Origin: Candidatus Wallbacteria bacterium
GTDB taxonomy: Bacteria > Muiribacteriota > JAQTZZ01
Direction: 5' to 3'
DNA: 38,723 nucleotides
Assembly: GCA_028687545.1 (NCBI GenBank)
Contig: JAQTZZ010000031.1
Location: 1-38,723 of the forward strand
The notes under the pieces are model-generated. The model was not told the origin of the DNA. It did no database searches and saw only the letters and a program-made list of their open reading frames with translations. Positions 16,136 through 25,618 of the stretch are shown here, in pieces. Within the stretch, counting starts at the first letter, position 1. The number at the start of each line of letters is the position of its first letter. The position numbers were made by a program, and so were the translations under genes.

Positions 16136-19000
16136 CTAGCGCAAACTGTTCGTGGATTCAACCACAGGGCAGTAGTTCGCACAGCAGGTATTTTCCTGTT
16201 CCCATTTGACTCCTGCCAGAGACCGGGCATGATCATCTCCGATATGGGCATAGCATCCCCAATACCAGTTATTGTTATTTGTCACCCTGAGCAGGATGCA
16301 GTTCAGGCCTTTTTTCAGACGGATCTGAGCCCTGCCATTGTCCGGAAACCCATTATGGTAGCCTGTGGAACGGAAAACCTCCACACTGTTCACCCAGGCG
16401 GTGACTGACTCTCCGAAACTGAGCCAGAGAACTGCTTCCCTGTCCTGATCGGATTCGACACGGCCGAAACAGTATACTGAGGCATTTTCCGAGTCAGGGA
16501 AAATATTGTCAAGCCTGAGATAGTTTTCTGCGGAAGTGTATCTTCTCCTGGGTATACCCGGATATCCGTCACTTCCTGCAGCGAATGTTTTGCTGAGCAG
16601 TTCCGCCATCTCTTCGCCTGTGTCCATTACCGGGCCAAGCAGCAGCCAGTGGTTGCAGAACTCTGTTTTAGTATGATGATGCAGCTCATGCCACATTCTG
16701 GAAGTGATGTGTTCGCTCATGATATGCCTGTAAAAATCCAGGCTGGACTGATCCGGTTTTCTGCGAAAATCCGGGTCGCCGCCAAACTTCCCCTCATCCC
16801 TGATCGCATGTGGAGAAGGAACGAGCGCGTCCGGATAATGGAGTACGTTCTGGAATGCGGAATCGATCTGATGCAGCCATTCATGCAGCTCCAGCTCTCC
16901 TTTTTTCCGAATGTCCCCGCAGCAGAGAATATTTACGAATCCTGGACTCCCGGCTGTACTGCAATAATCTCCTGAAGCTCCAGCGGCATAACGGGGGATA
17001 TAATCATTCCCTTGGCCGAACTTTACATAGGCGAAAACCGAGTCAGTTCTGCGGTATGGAAAACGGTTGGAAATCAGGCCCTGCACATTCCAATACTTCA
17101 GAAGATATGTAAAACGTGTTTCTGAGAATGGAGATTTCGCTGTGGAGAGTTTCGTGACCGGCTCGTCGATCACTTCGATCGTGTATTCGATGCGCATGTT
17201 TTTCCTGCTGTAATTAAAGACAAGCTCCGAAAAATTCCGCATTGCTTCCCTGATGGATTTGATTTCAGATTCGTCGAATCTGGAGTGAAAATGCTTCGTC
17301 TCGTCCGTGTCGTCAGTGCGGTAATCGCAGTCCAGTACGCGGAAAACGGGCACATAAATCGACCATACATTGGCAGGACCCGAATCAGGTTCAACCTGTC
17401 CGTTAAGATATTTCAAACCTGCTGCTGCCTGCAGGACCTGGGCTGAATCAGCCTGGCAGGTATCGATTACCCGCTCCCAGACTTCCCTCGCTTCAGGATA
17501 GTTCCCCAGCGCCTGCATTTCCCGGGCTTTCCGGATCCGGATTTCCGCAGTGAGATTCCGGTCTTCCCAGGAGATGCCTGCAGATCCTTTCCCTGCAGCT
17601 GAATATCCTGCAGACTGAAGGCGGACATCCGCTACCCCCTCAATTTTATGGGGAATCAGAGAAGGGTGAAAAGCACCGCAGTAATCCGAACCATTGGGAA
17701 ATCTGGCGAAAGGCCGGAGAAGACCGGGTTTTCCACCATCATCATTGCGGTCAGGACCCCGTGAATATATCAGTATCCTGTCATCCTTAGTTTTGACTAT
17801 CAGATCCTGGTCAGCGGAAAATGGATCAGGCTGGGTTTCTCCTGTCAGTACGGTCAGGAGTATGTTGATCATTGCATCGTTAAGATGGCTTCTTTCAGAC
17901 AGTTTAGGAGGACCGAACGAGAAAAACGATATTTTCCGGTTTTCATCACATTCTTTCATGGAGAGTCGGCCTGTTTGTTCCAGAGCAAGCATTTCAGACA
18001 TGTATTCCTTATAGAGATCTGCCGCTTTCCTGGACATGCTGAACTGTCTGTCGAACAGGAACATCCTGACCGGGGCTTCGTGATAGAGATCTTCAAACAG
18101 CCTGGACCAGAGAGCTTTTTCGCTTTCCAGAACTTCGCTGCAGGTGAAATTATACTTTTTTAGCTGCAGAAGTATCCTGATCAACTCAGCCCTGATGTGT
18201 TCCGGAAGTTCCAGACCCCTCTTACTGATCAATGATGCTGTTTTTTCAGAGCGGAATTTCAGGGAGGTCAGGCTGAATTCAGGATCCCCGTAATCCAACA
18301 TTCTGCACAAAGGCTGCAGGCCTATGCCGATAATCTTCTGTCCCACCATGGCGGGCAGGATGCTTGTTACATTTCCGACACCCCGGGAAAAAGCCAGACC
18401 AAGCACAAGGTCTTTTTTCAGATAGGCAACAGCTTTCTCGTAATCGCCGGTTTCAAGGCAATGGATGGAATAAGCGGCAAAAACCTTGCCAGCCGTGGTT
18501 GCCGCGGAATACACACTTTTCCCTTCAAAGTCCTGGATTACAGCCATTCTGTCCCTGAGAAGCTCATCCATAAACGAATCCTCTGTTTTCACATGTTTTC
18601 CCAGATTTTCGACTGCTTCCAGCAGTGCTTTGTCGGAGAAAGGCGAGCTTTCCTCAGAGTCATCCGAAGAATCAGGAACCTGATTACCGTTGTAGTAATC
18701 TTCCAGAGCATCGTAGCGGAATTTCTGCTCAGTCCAGATCAGTTTAGCCATCTGAAAAAAATCAGCAGCAAATTCCCGCTGCGCAGGATTAAAGTAATAT
18801 TTAGAAACTTTGCAGTTGCAGAAATTTCTTAATGACTCTGAATTTCCCAGCCCTACAACTTCGAAGTACTGTTCGCCCCGATGCTTCTTCCAGAGGCTGT
18901 CAGCCTCCCACATCAGCAGGATAAGTAAAAAAAGACAGATTGTAATGGCCTTTTTCCTGGACATTCCCCATTTCAAAGCGTGATAGAGTAAGTTCTTCAT
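16136..19000 (-). CDS. Membrane-anchored protein with HEXXH motif and C-terminal beta-sandwich-like domain
   Basis: This 954-residue protein starts at an ATG with GGGGGAAATT upstream. One transmembrane helix near residues 17-34 (AITICLFLLILLMW) anchors a large outside part. Residues 40-450 are mostly helical and of no family I recognise; ILIYSRGPDRNDDGG near residue 425 is a motif seen in many envelope proteins with pilin-like relatives. A region from about 560 carries LELHEWLHQID with HEWLH at 706-710, matching the HEXXH zinc-protease signature; further His/Glu residues follow (SEHITSRMWHELHHH). The last 130 residues (REAVLWLSFGESVTAWVNSVEVF, LKKGLNCILLRVTNN) resemble the galactose-binding-like modules of secreted enzymes. 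It may be an anchored metalloprotease. The gene is intact and has its own promoter region, without the 11-bp operator. Confidence 0.7.
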   Translation of the reverse strand: MKNLLYHALKWGMSRKKAITICLFLLILLMWEADSLWKKHRGEQYFEVVGLGNSESLRNFCNCKVSKYYFNPAQREFAADFFQMAKLIWTEQKFRYDALEDYYNGNQVPDSSDDSEESSPFSDKALLEAVENLGKHVKTEDSFMDELLRDRMAVIQDFEGKSVYSAATTAGKVFAAYSIHCLETGDYEKAVAYLKKDLVLGLAFSRGVGNVTSILPAMVGQKIIGIGLQPLCRMLDYGDPEFSLTSLKFRSEKTASLISKRGLELPEHIRAELIRILLQLKKYNFTCSEVLESEKALWSRLFEDLYHEAPVRMFLFDRQFSMSRKAADLYKEYMSEMLALEQTGRLSMKECDENRKISFFSFGPPKLSERSHLNDAMINILLTVLTGETQPDPFSADQDLIVKTKDDRILIYSRGPDRNDDGGKPGLLRPFARFPNGSDYCGAFHPSLIPHKIEGVADVRLQSAGYSAAGKGSAGISWEDRNLTAEIRIRKAREMQALGNYPEAREVWERVIDTCQADSAQVLQAAAGLKYLNGQVEPDSGPANVWSIYVPVFRVLDCDYRTDDTDETKHFHSRFDESEIKSIREAMRNFSELVFNYSRKNMRIEYTIEVIDEPVTKLSTAKSPFSETRFTYLLKYWNVQGLISNRFPYRRTDSVFAYVKFGQGNDYIPRYAAGASGDYCSTAGSPGFVNILCCGDIRKKGELELHEWLHQIDSAFQNVLHYPDALVPSPHAIRDEGKFGGDPDFRRKPDQSSLDFYRHIMSEHITSRMWHELHHHTKTEFCNHWLLLGPVMDTGEEMAELLSKTFAAGSDGYPGIPRRRYTSAENYLRLDNIFPDSENASVYCFGRVESDQDREAVLWLSFGESVTAWVNSVEVFRSTGYHNGFPDNGRAQIRLKKGLNCILLRVTNNNNWYWGCYAHIGDDHARSLAGVKWEQENTCCANYCPVVESTNSLR

Positions 19001-19191
19001 ACAATTTCCCCCTAATCCCCTCCACGAGTCAGGACCTTTTATATGTCTGCATTGTCTGATTGCCTGCCTCAGGCTTTCGACATTTTATTTATCCGGTCCC
19101 AAGCAAATCATAACCAGAAAACGAATCCGGAGTTATTTTTCCCGCGCAACAATCCGCAACAATGTTTCATGAAATTTGATAAAATTCAGTA

Positions 19192-19404
19192 ATGTTGCGA
19201 ATCCTGCTGTTGAGATTGCTGTGCTACTCGCTGAATGGAAATGCCGTTGTCCCCGACACTCTGGAAAAAGCCTTCGAACATTATATCCTGAATGATGGGC
19301 ATTCTGCGCTCATGGATTATGAAAATTATTTTACACTGCCGGGAGCGGTTCCAGGGATCAGCAGAAATATAATCAGCTTCTGCAGAACATTTTTCAGGTT
19401 TTAA
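19192..19404 (+). pseudogene. N-terminal fossil of a solute-binding-protein gene
   Basis: The 70-codon frame encodes PDTLEKAFEHYILNDGHSA, which matches the leader module of the binding protein at 1-742 (SDTLEKALFEHYVLKDTASA), preceded by a degraded signal-like stretch. Similarity in this frame ends near 19340. One frame over, RDQQKYNQLLQN resembles the next part of that module (EKAENSYHELLKT), which suggests a frameshift. TTGATAAAAT just upstream resembles the TTGATATAAT -10 of the two intact binding-protein genes. The 3' end abuts the stop of the PhzF-family gene. It could instead be a small secreted gene, but the frame switch argues for decay. Confidence 0.55.
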
Positions 19405-20291
19405 ATTATCAGCTCACCCCGCACCACAGTCACGGCCTGTCCCCCGACTTTCACGGTTTTCATATCCTCCGGAGGTCCGATCACTTCCACAAAAGCGCGT
19501 CCCGGGCGGCTCATCCAGTGCCCCTGTTCAGCCGTGAATTTCGGCTGTTCGATCAGGCCGTAATGCCATAAGTAAGCCGCCATTCCTCCAGTGGCCGAAC
19601 CTGTGAAAGGGTCTTCCGGAAGATCCGGCGGGCAGCCGAAGTGCCTGGCGAAAGTCATGCCTTCTTCTGTGATCCCCCGAAGGCAGAACAGGTGAGGACT
19701 GAAAAAATCTGCTTTGGCTCTGAATTCCTCATAGGCGGTCACATTGAAACTGATCGCTCGTAAAGCCTCCAGGCTGCGCAGCGGAACCATCAGCTGCCTG
19801 GTGCCTGTGCTTACAGTCTGGATGGGGAAATCCGCTAACAGTTCCTTCTCAGTCAAACCGAAAATCGGCAATACGATTTTGGGATCATGTTTACTGAAAA
19901 ACTCAGGTTTCCGCTGGTTCATCACTATCTGCTGCACAGATCCGTTTTTAGAGAAAATCTCAACCGGAATCGGTCCGTGCTTAAGTTCAAGACTGATCAT
20001 CATAAAATCGTCTGTCAACTTCAGCCTTCCGGAATCAATCAGGGCAAAAACAGTGGCAATCGTGGGATGACCAGCCAATGGTATCTCTTCGGCAGGAGTG
20101 AAAAAACGTACGCCGAAATCCGCTATAGGTGAATCACGGACAAAGGCGGTTTCAGACAGATTCATCTCGCGGGAGACTGCAAGCATTACAGCTTCGTCCA
20201 GCTGATCAGTCTCGAAAACCACGGCACAGGGATTCCCGTTCAACGGCTTGTCTGTAAAAGCATCCACCTGCATGACCGGATAAGTCGCCAC
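19401..20291 (-). CDS. PhzF-family isomerase-like protein
   Basis: This 296-residue protein of the PhzF/diaminopimelate-epimerase-like fold starts at GTG 20289-20291, which has GGAGGAATT immediately upstream and places YPVMQVDAFTDKPLNGNPCAVV at the N-terminus, as in the family. The conserved Glu47 in NLSETAFV is the usual catalytic acid, and DPFTGSATGGMAAYLW is the second conserved motif. Other landmarks are VRFFTPAEEIPLAGHPTIAT and FARHFGCPPDLPEDPF. Most family members are cytosolic isomerases of unknown substrate; true phenazine synthesis is unlikely because no other phz genes are present. It is a single gene, divergent from the STAND regulator and convergent with the fossil at 19192. Confidence 0.9.
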   Translation of the reverse strand: MATYPVMQVDAFTDKPLNGNPCAVVFETDQLDEAVMLAVSREMNLSETAFVRDSPIADFGVRFFTPAEEIPLAGHPTIATVFALIDSGRLKLTDDFMMISLELKHGPIPVEIFSKNGSVQQIVMNQRKPEFFSKHDPKIVLPIFGLTEKELLADFPIQTVSTGTRQLMVPLRSLEALRAISFNVTAYEEFRAKADFFSPHLFCLRGITEEGMTFARHFGCPPDLPEDPFTGSATGGMAAYLWHYGLIEQPKFTAEQGHWMSRPGRAFVEVIGPPEDMKTVKVGGQAVTVVRGELII

Positions 20292-20411
20292 AATTCCTCC
20301 TTCAGGGTTTAAAATCTGTTCACAATAAATGTTAGCGTATTTATCCGGAAAAATCATTTTGGATATTCTTCAGGGCTTGCCGCAATCAGCGGAAATCGTT
20401 ATCATGAATCC

Positions 20412-23108
20412 ATGAATTTATTACCTTCCAAGCCGTTTTTCTGCGGCAGGGCAAATGACCTGAAAGAGCTGAAAAGAGCGATTCCAGAGAGAAATGTCCT
20501 GATCATCGCAGGTATAGGCGGTATCGGCAAGACTGCGCTGCTTCTGCAGCTTGCTTATGATCTTCTGGAAGAACCCGGGCGAGGGGAAAACCTGATCTGG
20601 GTATCCAGCAAGAGCGGCTGGAATGATGACGACCTTTTTTCAGAGATTGTCCAGAAAATCGCCCAGCTGTCTGGAGATAAAAAATACACTTCAGGATTCA
20701 AGGGTGCACCTGCTGAAATCATCGGAATGCTCGAAGATCTTTCGCTGATCCTTTTTCTGGATGATTTCCATCTGGTGGAGAACGAACACACCAGAGGTCT
20801 GATTACTGCCGGATCAGAGAGTCTGAAGAGCGGGAAAATCATAATTGCGACCAGAAAGAGGCTTTCACTGGCTCCCCTTGAACTGATCGAGATCTACCAG
20901 AGAAAAATCGAAGGCCTGGAAGATTCTGATGCTTCTGATTTGATGGATAATCTGCTGCGGTCTCAAGGACTGAAAACCCTGACTGAAGAGAAAAAAGGCC
21001 GGATTTTTCAGAAAACCAAGGGCCATCCGTTCTCCCTGAAACTCTTTTTCAGCCTTTTGATCACAGGCCGGCATTCGCTGGAGTCTTTACTCTCCGAGTC
21101 ATCCGGCTTTCTCGATGAGATGGACAAATTCCTGTTCCACAAGCTGTGGGAGAATCTGACCGAAGCCGAGAGGCAAGTCCTGTGCAGGCTTTCCATTTTG
21201 AGAATCCCTGTGTCTGCTGACAGGTTCCCGCTGTTTGACCGCAGTGACCTTGCTGCAGCCTGCAGGCTGCTGATCGAGAAATATCTGATCGAGACCGACA
21301 GCGAAGGCAGAGTGCACCTGCATGATCTTTTAAGGGAATATGCTGCTTTACAGCTTCCCGAAGACAGCCGCAGAAAGTTCCATGAGCAGGTGGCCCTTCA
21401 TTTTTTCAACCAGAATGAATTGAATGTCTCTGAAATGAAGGAATCATATTATCATTACTGGGAAGCAGGGGACAAGAAAAAGGCGATTGACGTGATCATT
21501 AGAATCAGCAGGCAATTCCTGCTGATCGCTGAAGATTCGGAGAATTTTCTGCCACATTTAAACGACGCCATCAACTTCTGCGAAAATTACAGAGAGCAGG
21601 AGCTTATGGAGACAAAGGCTCAGATCCTGATCGAAGTGGGGAAGTCTGAAGAAGCCCTGAGCCTGCTCCAGAAGATCGTTGATCAGAGGGCATTTCATTA
21701 TCTGAGGGCGTATCTTCATTACCAGAAGGGTGAAGACCGTCAGGCCCTGGACGATGCGCTGGCCGCTCTGAGTTCAGATGGTGGTGAAACACTGATTCCG
21801 GAAATCAAGCATCTGATCGGAGTAATTTATTTTTTTCTCGGGGAATCGGGGAAGGCTGAGGAGAATTGTCTGGAAGCCTTGAAAATGGCCGGTGATCAGA
21901 AGTTGACTTTCCTGGTCAGCAGAACACTGATCGATCTGGGCAACACCAGGGCCAGAATGGGAAAATTACAGGAAGCCCTTGACAATTTTCGGGAAGCAGA
22001 GCAGATCCTTAGAAGTCACAACCTGATTTCACAGCTATCAAAGCTGCTGATCAGCGCCGCCAACCTCTGCCTCGAACTGCAGGATTACGGGATGGCGCGG
22101 AAGTGCGTTTCAGAGGTGATCGGGATCGCCCTGGACAGCAAAAAATATTACCGGAATCTGATTTACTGCTATGGAATTTCCGGTGACATTGATTTCGCGG
22201 CCAGGGATTTCGAATCCGCATATCGTAATTACAGCGAAGCTCTGCGCCTGATTGAACTGTATAAATATTACTGCGTCAAGCTGGAGCTGATGGGTTATCA
22301 GGGCAGGGCTCTCGCCTGCCTCGGCAGACTGGACGAAGCAGAAGAAGTTTTCGGGAGGGCTTTCAAGATCATGAATGATGACAGTCCATACATCCGGAAT
22401 ATTTTTCTGGAGGAATACGCCCAGTTCCTGCTGATGAGGGGAAAACCCGAAGCCCTTGCCAGATTCCAGGAAGTCCGGGATTTTGCCAGGCAGTCCTCTT
22501 ATCAGGAATTACTGCTGAAGAGCCTGTTTTTTATCAGTAAGATTTTGAAAACCAGCGGAAGCAGAGAAGCTGACGACTGCGGCAGAGAATTCAGAATGAA
22601 GATGGAGGAAGCCTCACAGGCGGTCAGGAACAGGCTGAAGACTTTTTTTCAGTGGTTTGATGAGCAGTCTGCAGACTATAAAACAGGAGGCTTTGTCCTG
22701 TCCCGGAAGGGCAGGGCGCAGATCACTGATTCCGAGATCAGAAAGCTGCAGGGAGGGGAATTTGAAATTTTCATTGACTTCATCAACAGGGATTTGAGCG
22801 TGGACGGCCAAAAAATCGGCATCTTCAAGAAAAGGATTCTCGTGCCACTGATCACAGCGCTGGCCTGCAGACCGGGACGGATCATGAAACCCTCGGAGAT
22901 CTCTGCCTTGGTCTGGAACAAGGAATACGACCCAGAGACTGACTCTCAGACACTGCGGAAGAATGTTTCCAGGCTCAGGGAGATGCTGGGGGACGGCAAG
23001 GGCGAGCGTTTTATTCTGGCCGGGCCGGAAAAGGGCAGCTATCTCTTCAACGACAAAGTGAATTTCTGCGTGATCATATCCGGCACCCTGGATTCAGATC
23101 GAAAATGA
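20412..23108 (+). CDS. STAND-type ATPase regulator with TPRs and C-terminal OmpR-type DNA-binding domain
   Basis: This 898-residue signal-responsive regulator has an N-terminal NTPase with Walker A at 34-41 (GIGGIGKT), Walker B at 112-119 (LILFLDDF) and a GHPFSLKL motif near residue 215. Tetratricopeptide-like helices run from about 350 to 740 (GESGKAEENCLEALKMAG, GKLQEALDNFREAEQIL). Residues 783-885 form a winged helix of the Trans_reg_C/OmpR class (VDGQKIGIFKKRILVPLITAL, LRKNVSRLREMLGD, then a GSYLF wing). STAND proteins oligomerise on ATP and ligand binding and then activate transcription. It lies 46 bases before the histidine-kinase gene and shares a DNA-binding fold with the response regulator, so it may act on the same genes. 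It has no strong ribosome site. Confidence 0.85.
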   Translation: MNLLPSKPFFCGRANDLKELKRAIPERNVLIIAGIGGIGKTALLLQLAYDLLEEPGRGENLIWVSSKSGWNDDDLFSEIVQKIAQLSGDKKYTSGFKGAPAEIIGMLEDLSLILFLDDFHLVENEHTRGLITAGSESLKSGKIIIATRKRLSLAPLELIEIYQRKIEGLEDSDASDLMDNLLRSQGLKTLTEEKKGRIFQKTKGHPFSLKLFFSLLITGRHSLESLLSESSGFLDEMDKFLFHKLWENLTEAERQVLCRLSILRIPVSADRFPLFDRSDLAAACRLLIEKYLIETDSEGRVHLHDLLREYAALQLPEDSRRKFHEQVALHFFNQNELNVSEMKESYYHYWEAGDKKKAIDVIIRISRQFLLIAEDSENFLPHLNDAINFCENYREQELMETKAQILIEVGKSEEALSLLQKIVDQRAFHYLRAYLHYQKGEDRQALDDALAALSSDGGETLIPEIKHLIGVIYFFLGESGKAEENCLEALKMAGDQKLTFLVSRTLIDLGNTRARMGKLQEALDNFREAEQILRSHNLISQLSKLLISAANLCLELQDYGMARKCVSEVIGIALDSKKYYRNLIYCYGISGDIDFAARDFESAYRNYSEALRLIELYKYYCVKLELMGYQGRALACLGRLDEAEEVFGRAFKIMNDDSPYIRNIFLEEYAQFLLMRGKPEALARFQEVRDFARQSSYQELLLKSLFFISKILKTSGSREADDCGREFRMKMEEASQAVRNRLKTFFQWFDEQSADYKTGGFVLSRKGRAQITDSEIRKLQGGEFEIFIDFINRDLSVDGQKIGIFKKRILVPLITALACRPGRIMKPSEISALVWNKEYDPETDSQTLRKNVSRLREMLGDGKGERFILAGPEKGSYLFNDKVNFCVIISGTLDSDRK

Positions 23109-23154
23109 TTTAAATCGATTTTTCCCAAACATTTTACTGCTATAAAGAGTTTTT

Positions 23155-24888
23155 ATGTTTCTCTATGGTATATTACTGTATATGGATACCCGGAAAAACG
23201 GAAAACTTCAAATTGTATTTTTACTTTTGACGGCGCTTTTCTTTGCTTTATGCTTTATCACATCGATACTTTTCAGAGTCCTGGGTGCCAGGGAAGTCGA
23301 AGCCCGTCTTGCGCTTCCTGAACATAAACAGGAGATTTCCCAGATGCTGCTCAAGCTGGCTGATAAGTTGGAGATGGGGCCGCAAATCTATGATTCCAGG
23401 AATGATACCCGCAGACTCCCTGCCCCTGAAGAGAAATTCAATAAAGTCAGGGAGGAGATAGAGCGCTCATATGCCATAGCTATCGGGTATTACCGGACCG
23501 GTAACATGACCCTGGCTGACCGGGGTTTCTTGGAAATAGTGTCCAGCTATGAGGTGTTCTGCAATAATTATGCAGGTTTCTCCAACCCGATTCTTTTTTC
23601 CAGATTGTTTCTAGGCGTGATCCATAAGGAAAATCCTGATCTGAAATTGAAATCCGCTCTGGTCGAGGATCTGGCTCAAAGTGACGGCATGGAACCGCTG
23701 ATGATGAAGAGCCTTCTCCATAATTTCCAGGAAATGTTCACTTCTGGAGAAGTGACATTAATCCAGGGAGTTAACTTTTTTCGGAGATTCGGCTTGGCTG
23801 AAAAGATTAAGAGCTCTCTGGAAACCGGATCCAGAAGATTCATCTATTGTGCGTCTGATGATATCAGCCGGCATTGTTTTCTGGTGAATATCGAGACCGC
23901 TGGATTTAGTGTCCATGCTCTGGATTATGAAAGTCTGGAAAGCGAATTATCCAGAATCCGTGAAACTTTTACAGAGCTGAACTATCGGGTGAATTTCATT
24001 CCTGACCATGAGCTGCAGAGCGACTGTCCTGACCGGGCGGCAGGGATTGCCTTCAATCTGGCTCTGGCTCCAGAAGTCATGAGCAAGATCATTTCAGGAA
24101 CCAGAAAGAAGCTTGTTTTATGGCAGTTTGTGCTGTATCTGGTCTGGGGCATAGTGATAGTAGCAATCGGCAGATATTTTATTCTCCTGAAACGGCTCGA
24201 GGAGAGGAAAGATAATTTTCTGCATGTTGTTTCCCATGAACTGAAGACACCGCTTTCAGCGATCAAGATTTATGCCGATACGCTCAAGAGGACGAAGGAT
24301 GTGACGAAGATCGCTGAATACACGAGCGTAATTTCCGCGAGATGCAATCAGATCCAGAACATGATCGCCAACCTGATCTATTTTGATAAAATAGCTTCTT
24401 CAGGGGACAGCCTGTTGTCCGGTCTGGCAGGATCCCTGGAAAAAAGGGAATTGTCCCTTCATCAGCTGCTGTCCTCCATCTGTCTGGATTATGCCAACGG
24501 ATTTTACAGAGAATGCAAACTGGATTTTCCTGATAATGATTTCCTGATCTGCGGGGATGAGAGCATTTTCAGAATCATATTCTCGAATCTGGTGGAAAAC
24601 TCCTTCAAGTATATTAAAGACACAAAGGTGATAGTAACTGTCCATGGCTCAGGCAGCACAGAAGGATGGGAACTGACTTACACCGACAACGGGGAACTGG
24701 CCAAAGACACTGACGTCAGCGGTTTGTTCGGGAAGTACCGCAGAGGCGAAACCATGGGTAGAAGCGGGCTGGGACTCGGCCTGTACATAGTAAAAAAACT
24801 GACTGAAATGATGGGTGGGACTGTGACGGCGGAAAATGCAGGCACACTGCTTTTCCGTTTCAGATTTGGAAAAGGGAGGGCTGCATGA
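23155..24888 (+). CDS. Sensor histidine kinase
   Basis: This 577-residue membrane sensor kinase has transmembrane helices near 18-41 and 321-346 flanking about 280 extracytoplasmic residues that I do not recognise. The dimerisation domain has phospho-acceptor His361 in VVSHELKTPLSAIKIYADTL. The ATPase domain shows the N box (NLVENSFKYIKD), an F box (LFGKYRRGE) and G2 (GRSGLGLGLYIVKKL). The G1 box reads DNGEL rather than the usual DNGxG(I), losing a glycine. The stop overlaps the response-regulator start by 4 bases (ATGA), so the two are translationally coupled. The kinase should phosphorylate that regulator in response to an envelope or extracellular cue. Start choice is uncertain: an in-frame ATG nine codons later also lacks a good ribosome site. 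Confidence 0.92.
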   Translation: MFLYGILLYMDTRKNGKLQIVFLLLTALFFALCFITSILFRVLGAREVEARLALPEHKQEISQMLLKLADKLEMGPQIYDSRNDTRRLPAPEEKFNKVREEIERSYAIAIGYYRTGNMTLADRGFLEIVSSYEVFCNNYAGFSNPILFSRLFLGVIHKENPDLKLKSALVEDLAQSDGMEPLMMKSLLHNFQEMFTSGEVTLIQGVNFFRRFGLAEKIKSSLETGSRRFIYCASDDISRHCFLVNIETAGFSVHALDYESLESELSRIRETFTELNYRVNFIPDHELQSDCPDRAAGIAFNLALAPEVMSKIISGTRKKLVLWQFVLYLVWGIVIVAIGRYFILLKRLEERKDNFLHVVSHELKTPLSAIKIYADTLKRTKDVTKIAEYTSVISARCNQIQNMIANLIYFDKIASSGDSLLSGLAGSLEKRELSLHQLLSSICLDYANGFYRECKLDFPDNDFLICGDESIFRIIFSNLVENSFKYIKDTKVIVTVHGSGSTEGWELTYTDNGELAKDTDVSGLFGKYRRGETMGRSGLGLGLYIVKKLTEMMGGTVTAENAGTLLFRFRFGKGRAA

Positions 24889-25577
24889 AAGAAATGATCA
24901 TTATCATCGAAGATGACCGTGGGATCATGGAGGGGTTGAAAATAAATCTTGAAGCCGAGGGTTACGAAGTTCTGACTGCAGATAACGGGTCAGCCGGACT
25001 TCAAATCATCAGAGAACATCTGTCCGGGATCAGCTTAGTGATTCTGGACTTGATGCTGCCTGACATATCAGGTTTCGAGGTTCTCAGCGAGATCCGGAAA
25101 CTTGACGCTTCTCTGCTGGTGTTTTTCCTGACGGCCAGGAGCGATCTCTTTGACAAAGTCACAGGATTCAATCTGGGATGCGATGACTACCTCACCAAGC
25201 CCTTCGAAGTCCGGGAGTTGATCCTGAGGATCAAGTCGCGCCTTTCCAAACGTGCGGAATCAGAAGCAGTGTCCAGAAAGATTGAATTCGGGGAGGTCAG
25301 CATTGACATGGATGAATTCAAAGTCTTTGTCAAAGGGCAGGATGTGGAATTCACCAAACTCGAGATCAAGATTCTGACATTCCTTTATCAGAATCGGGGC
25401 AGGGTGATCACCAGAAACCAGCTCCTCGAACGGGTCTGGGATATGGAGTCAGACGTCACCACACGCACAGTGGACATGCATGTCAGCAAGATCAGGAAGA
25501 AGATCGAGGATGATCCATTGAACCCCAGATATCTGCTGACTGTTTATGGAATGGGCTATAAACTCGAATGCCCTTGA
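24885..25577 (+). CDS. OmpR/PhoB-family response regulator
   Basis: This 230-residue two-component regulator has a receiver domain (1-120) with acidic pocket Glu9-Asp10-Asp11, phospho-acceptor Asp55 in LVILDLMLPD, Thr83 in FFLTARSD and Lys105 in YLTKPFE. All key residues are present. The winged-helix domain (about 128-229) shows VEFTKLEIKILTFLYQNRG, RNQLLERVW, RTVDMHVSKIRKKIEDDP and YGMGYKL. It is coupled to the upstream kinase. Members of this family bind as dimers to direct repeats of about 11 bp. Exactly such repeats lie 42 bases beyond its stop, before the C11 protease gene, and before three other operons in this window, so it is the leading candidate for their activator. Confidence 0.96.
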   Translation: MKEMIIIIEDDRGIMEGLKINLEAEGYEVLTADNGSAGLQIIREHLSGISLVILDLMLPDISGFEVLSEIRKLDASLLVFFLTARSDLFDKVTGFNLGCDDYLTKPFEVRELILRIKSRLSKRAESEAVSRKIEFGEVSIDMDEFKVFVKGQDVEFTKLEIKILTFLYQNRGRVITRNQLLERVWDMESDVTTRTVDMHVSKIRKKIEDDPLNPRYLLTVYGMGYKLECP

Positions 25578-25618
25578 AATCAAGATGTTCCGTACAGCAC
25601 TGACTAATTCAGACTGAA

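Noticed and set aside
15895-16251. 118-codon minus-strand frame as a gene
   Set aside because: It has no ribosome site, overlaps the 3' end of the 954-residue gene, and the recognisable protein remnant lies in a different frame.
19401-20291. Phenazine biosynthesis locus
   Set aside because: Only a PhzF-like protein is present; no phzA-G partners are nearby, and this family is widespread with other roles.
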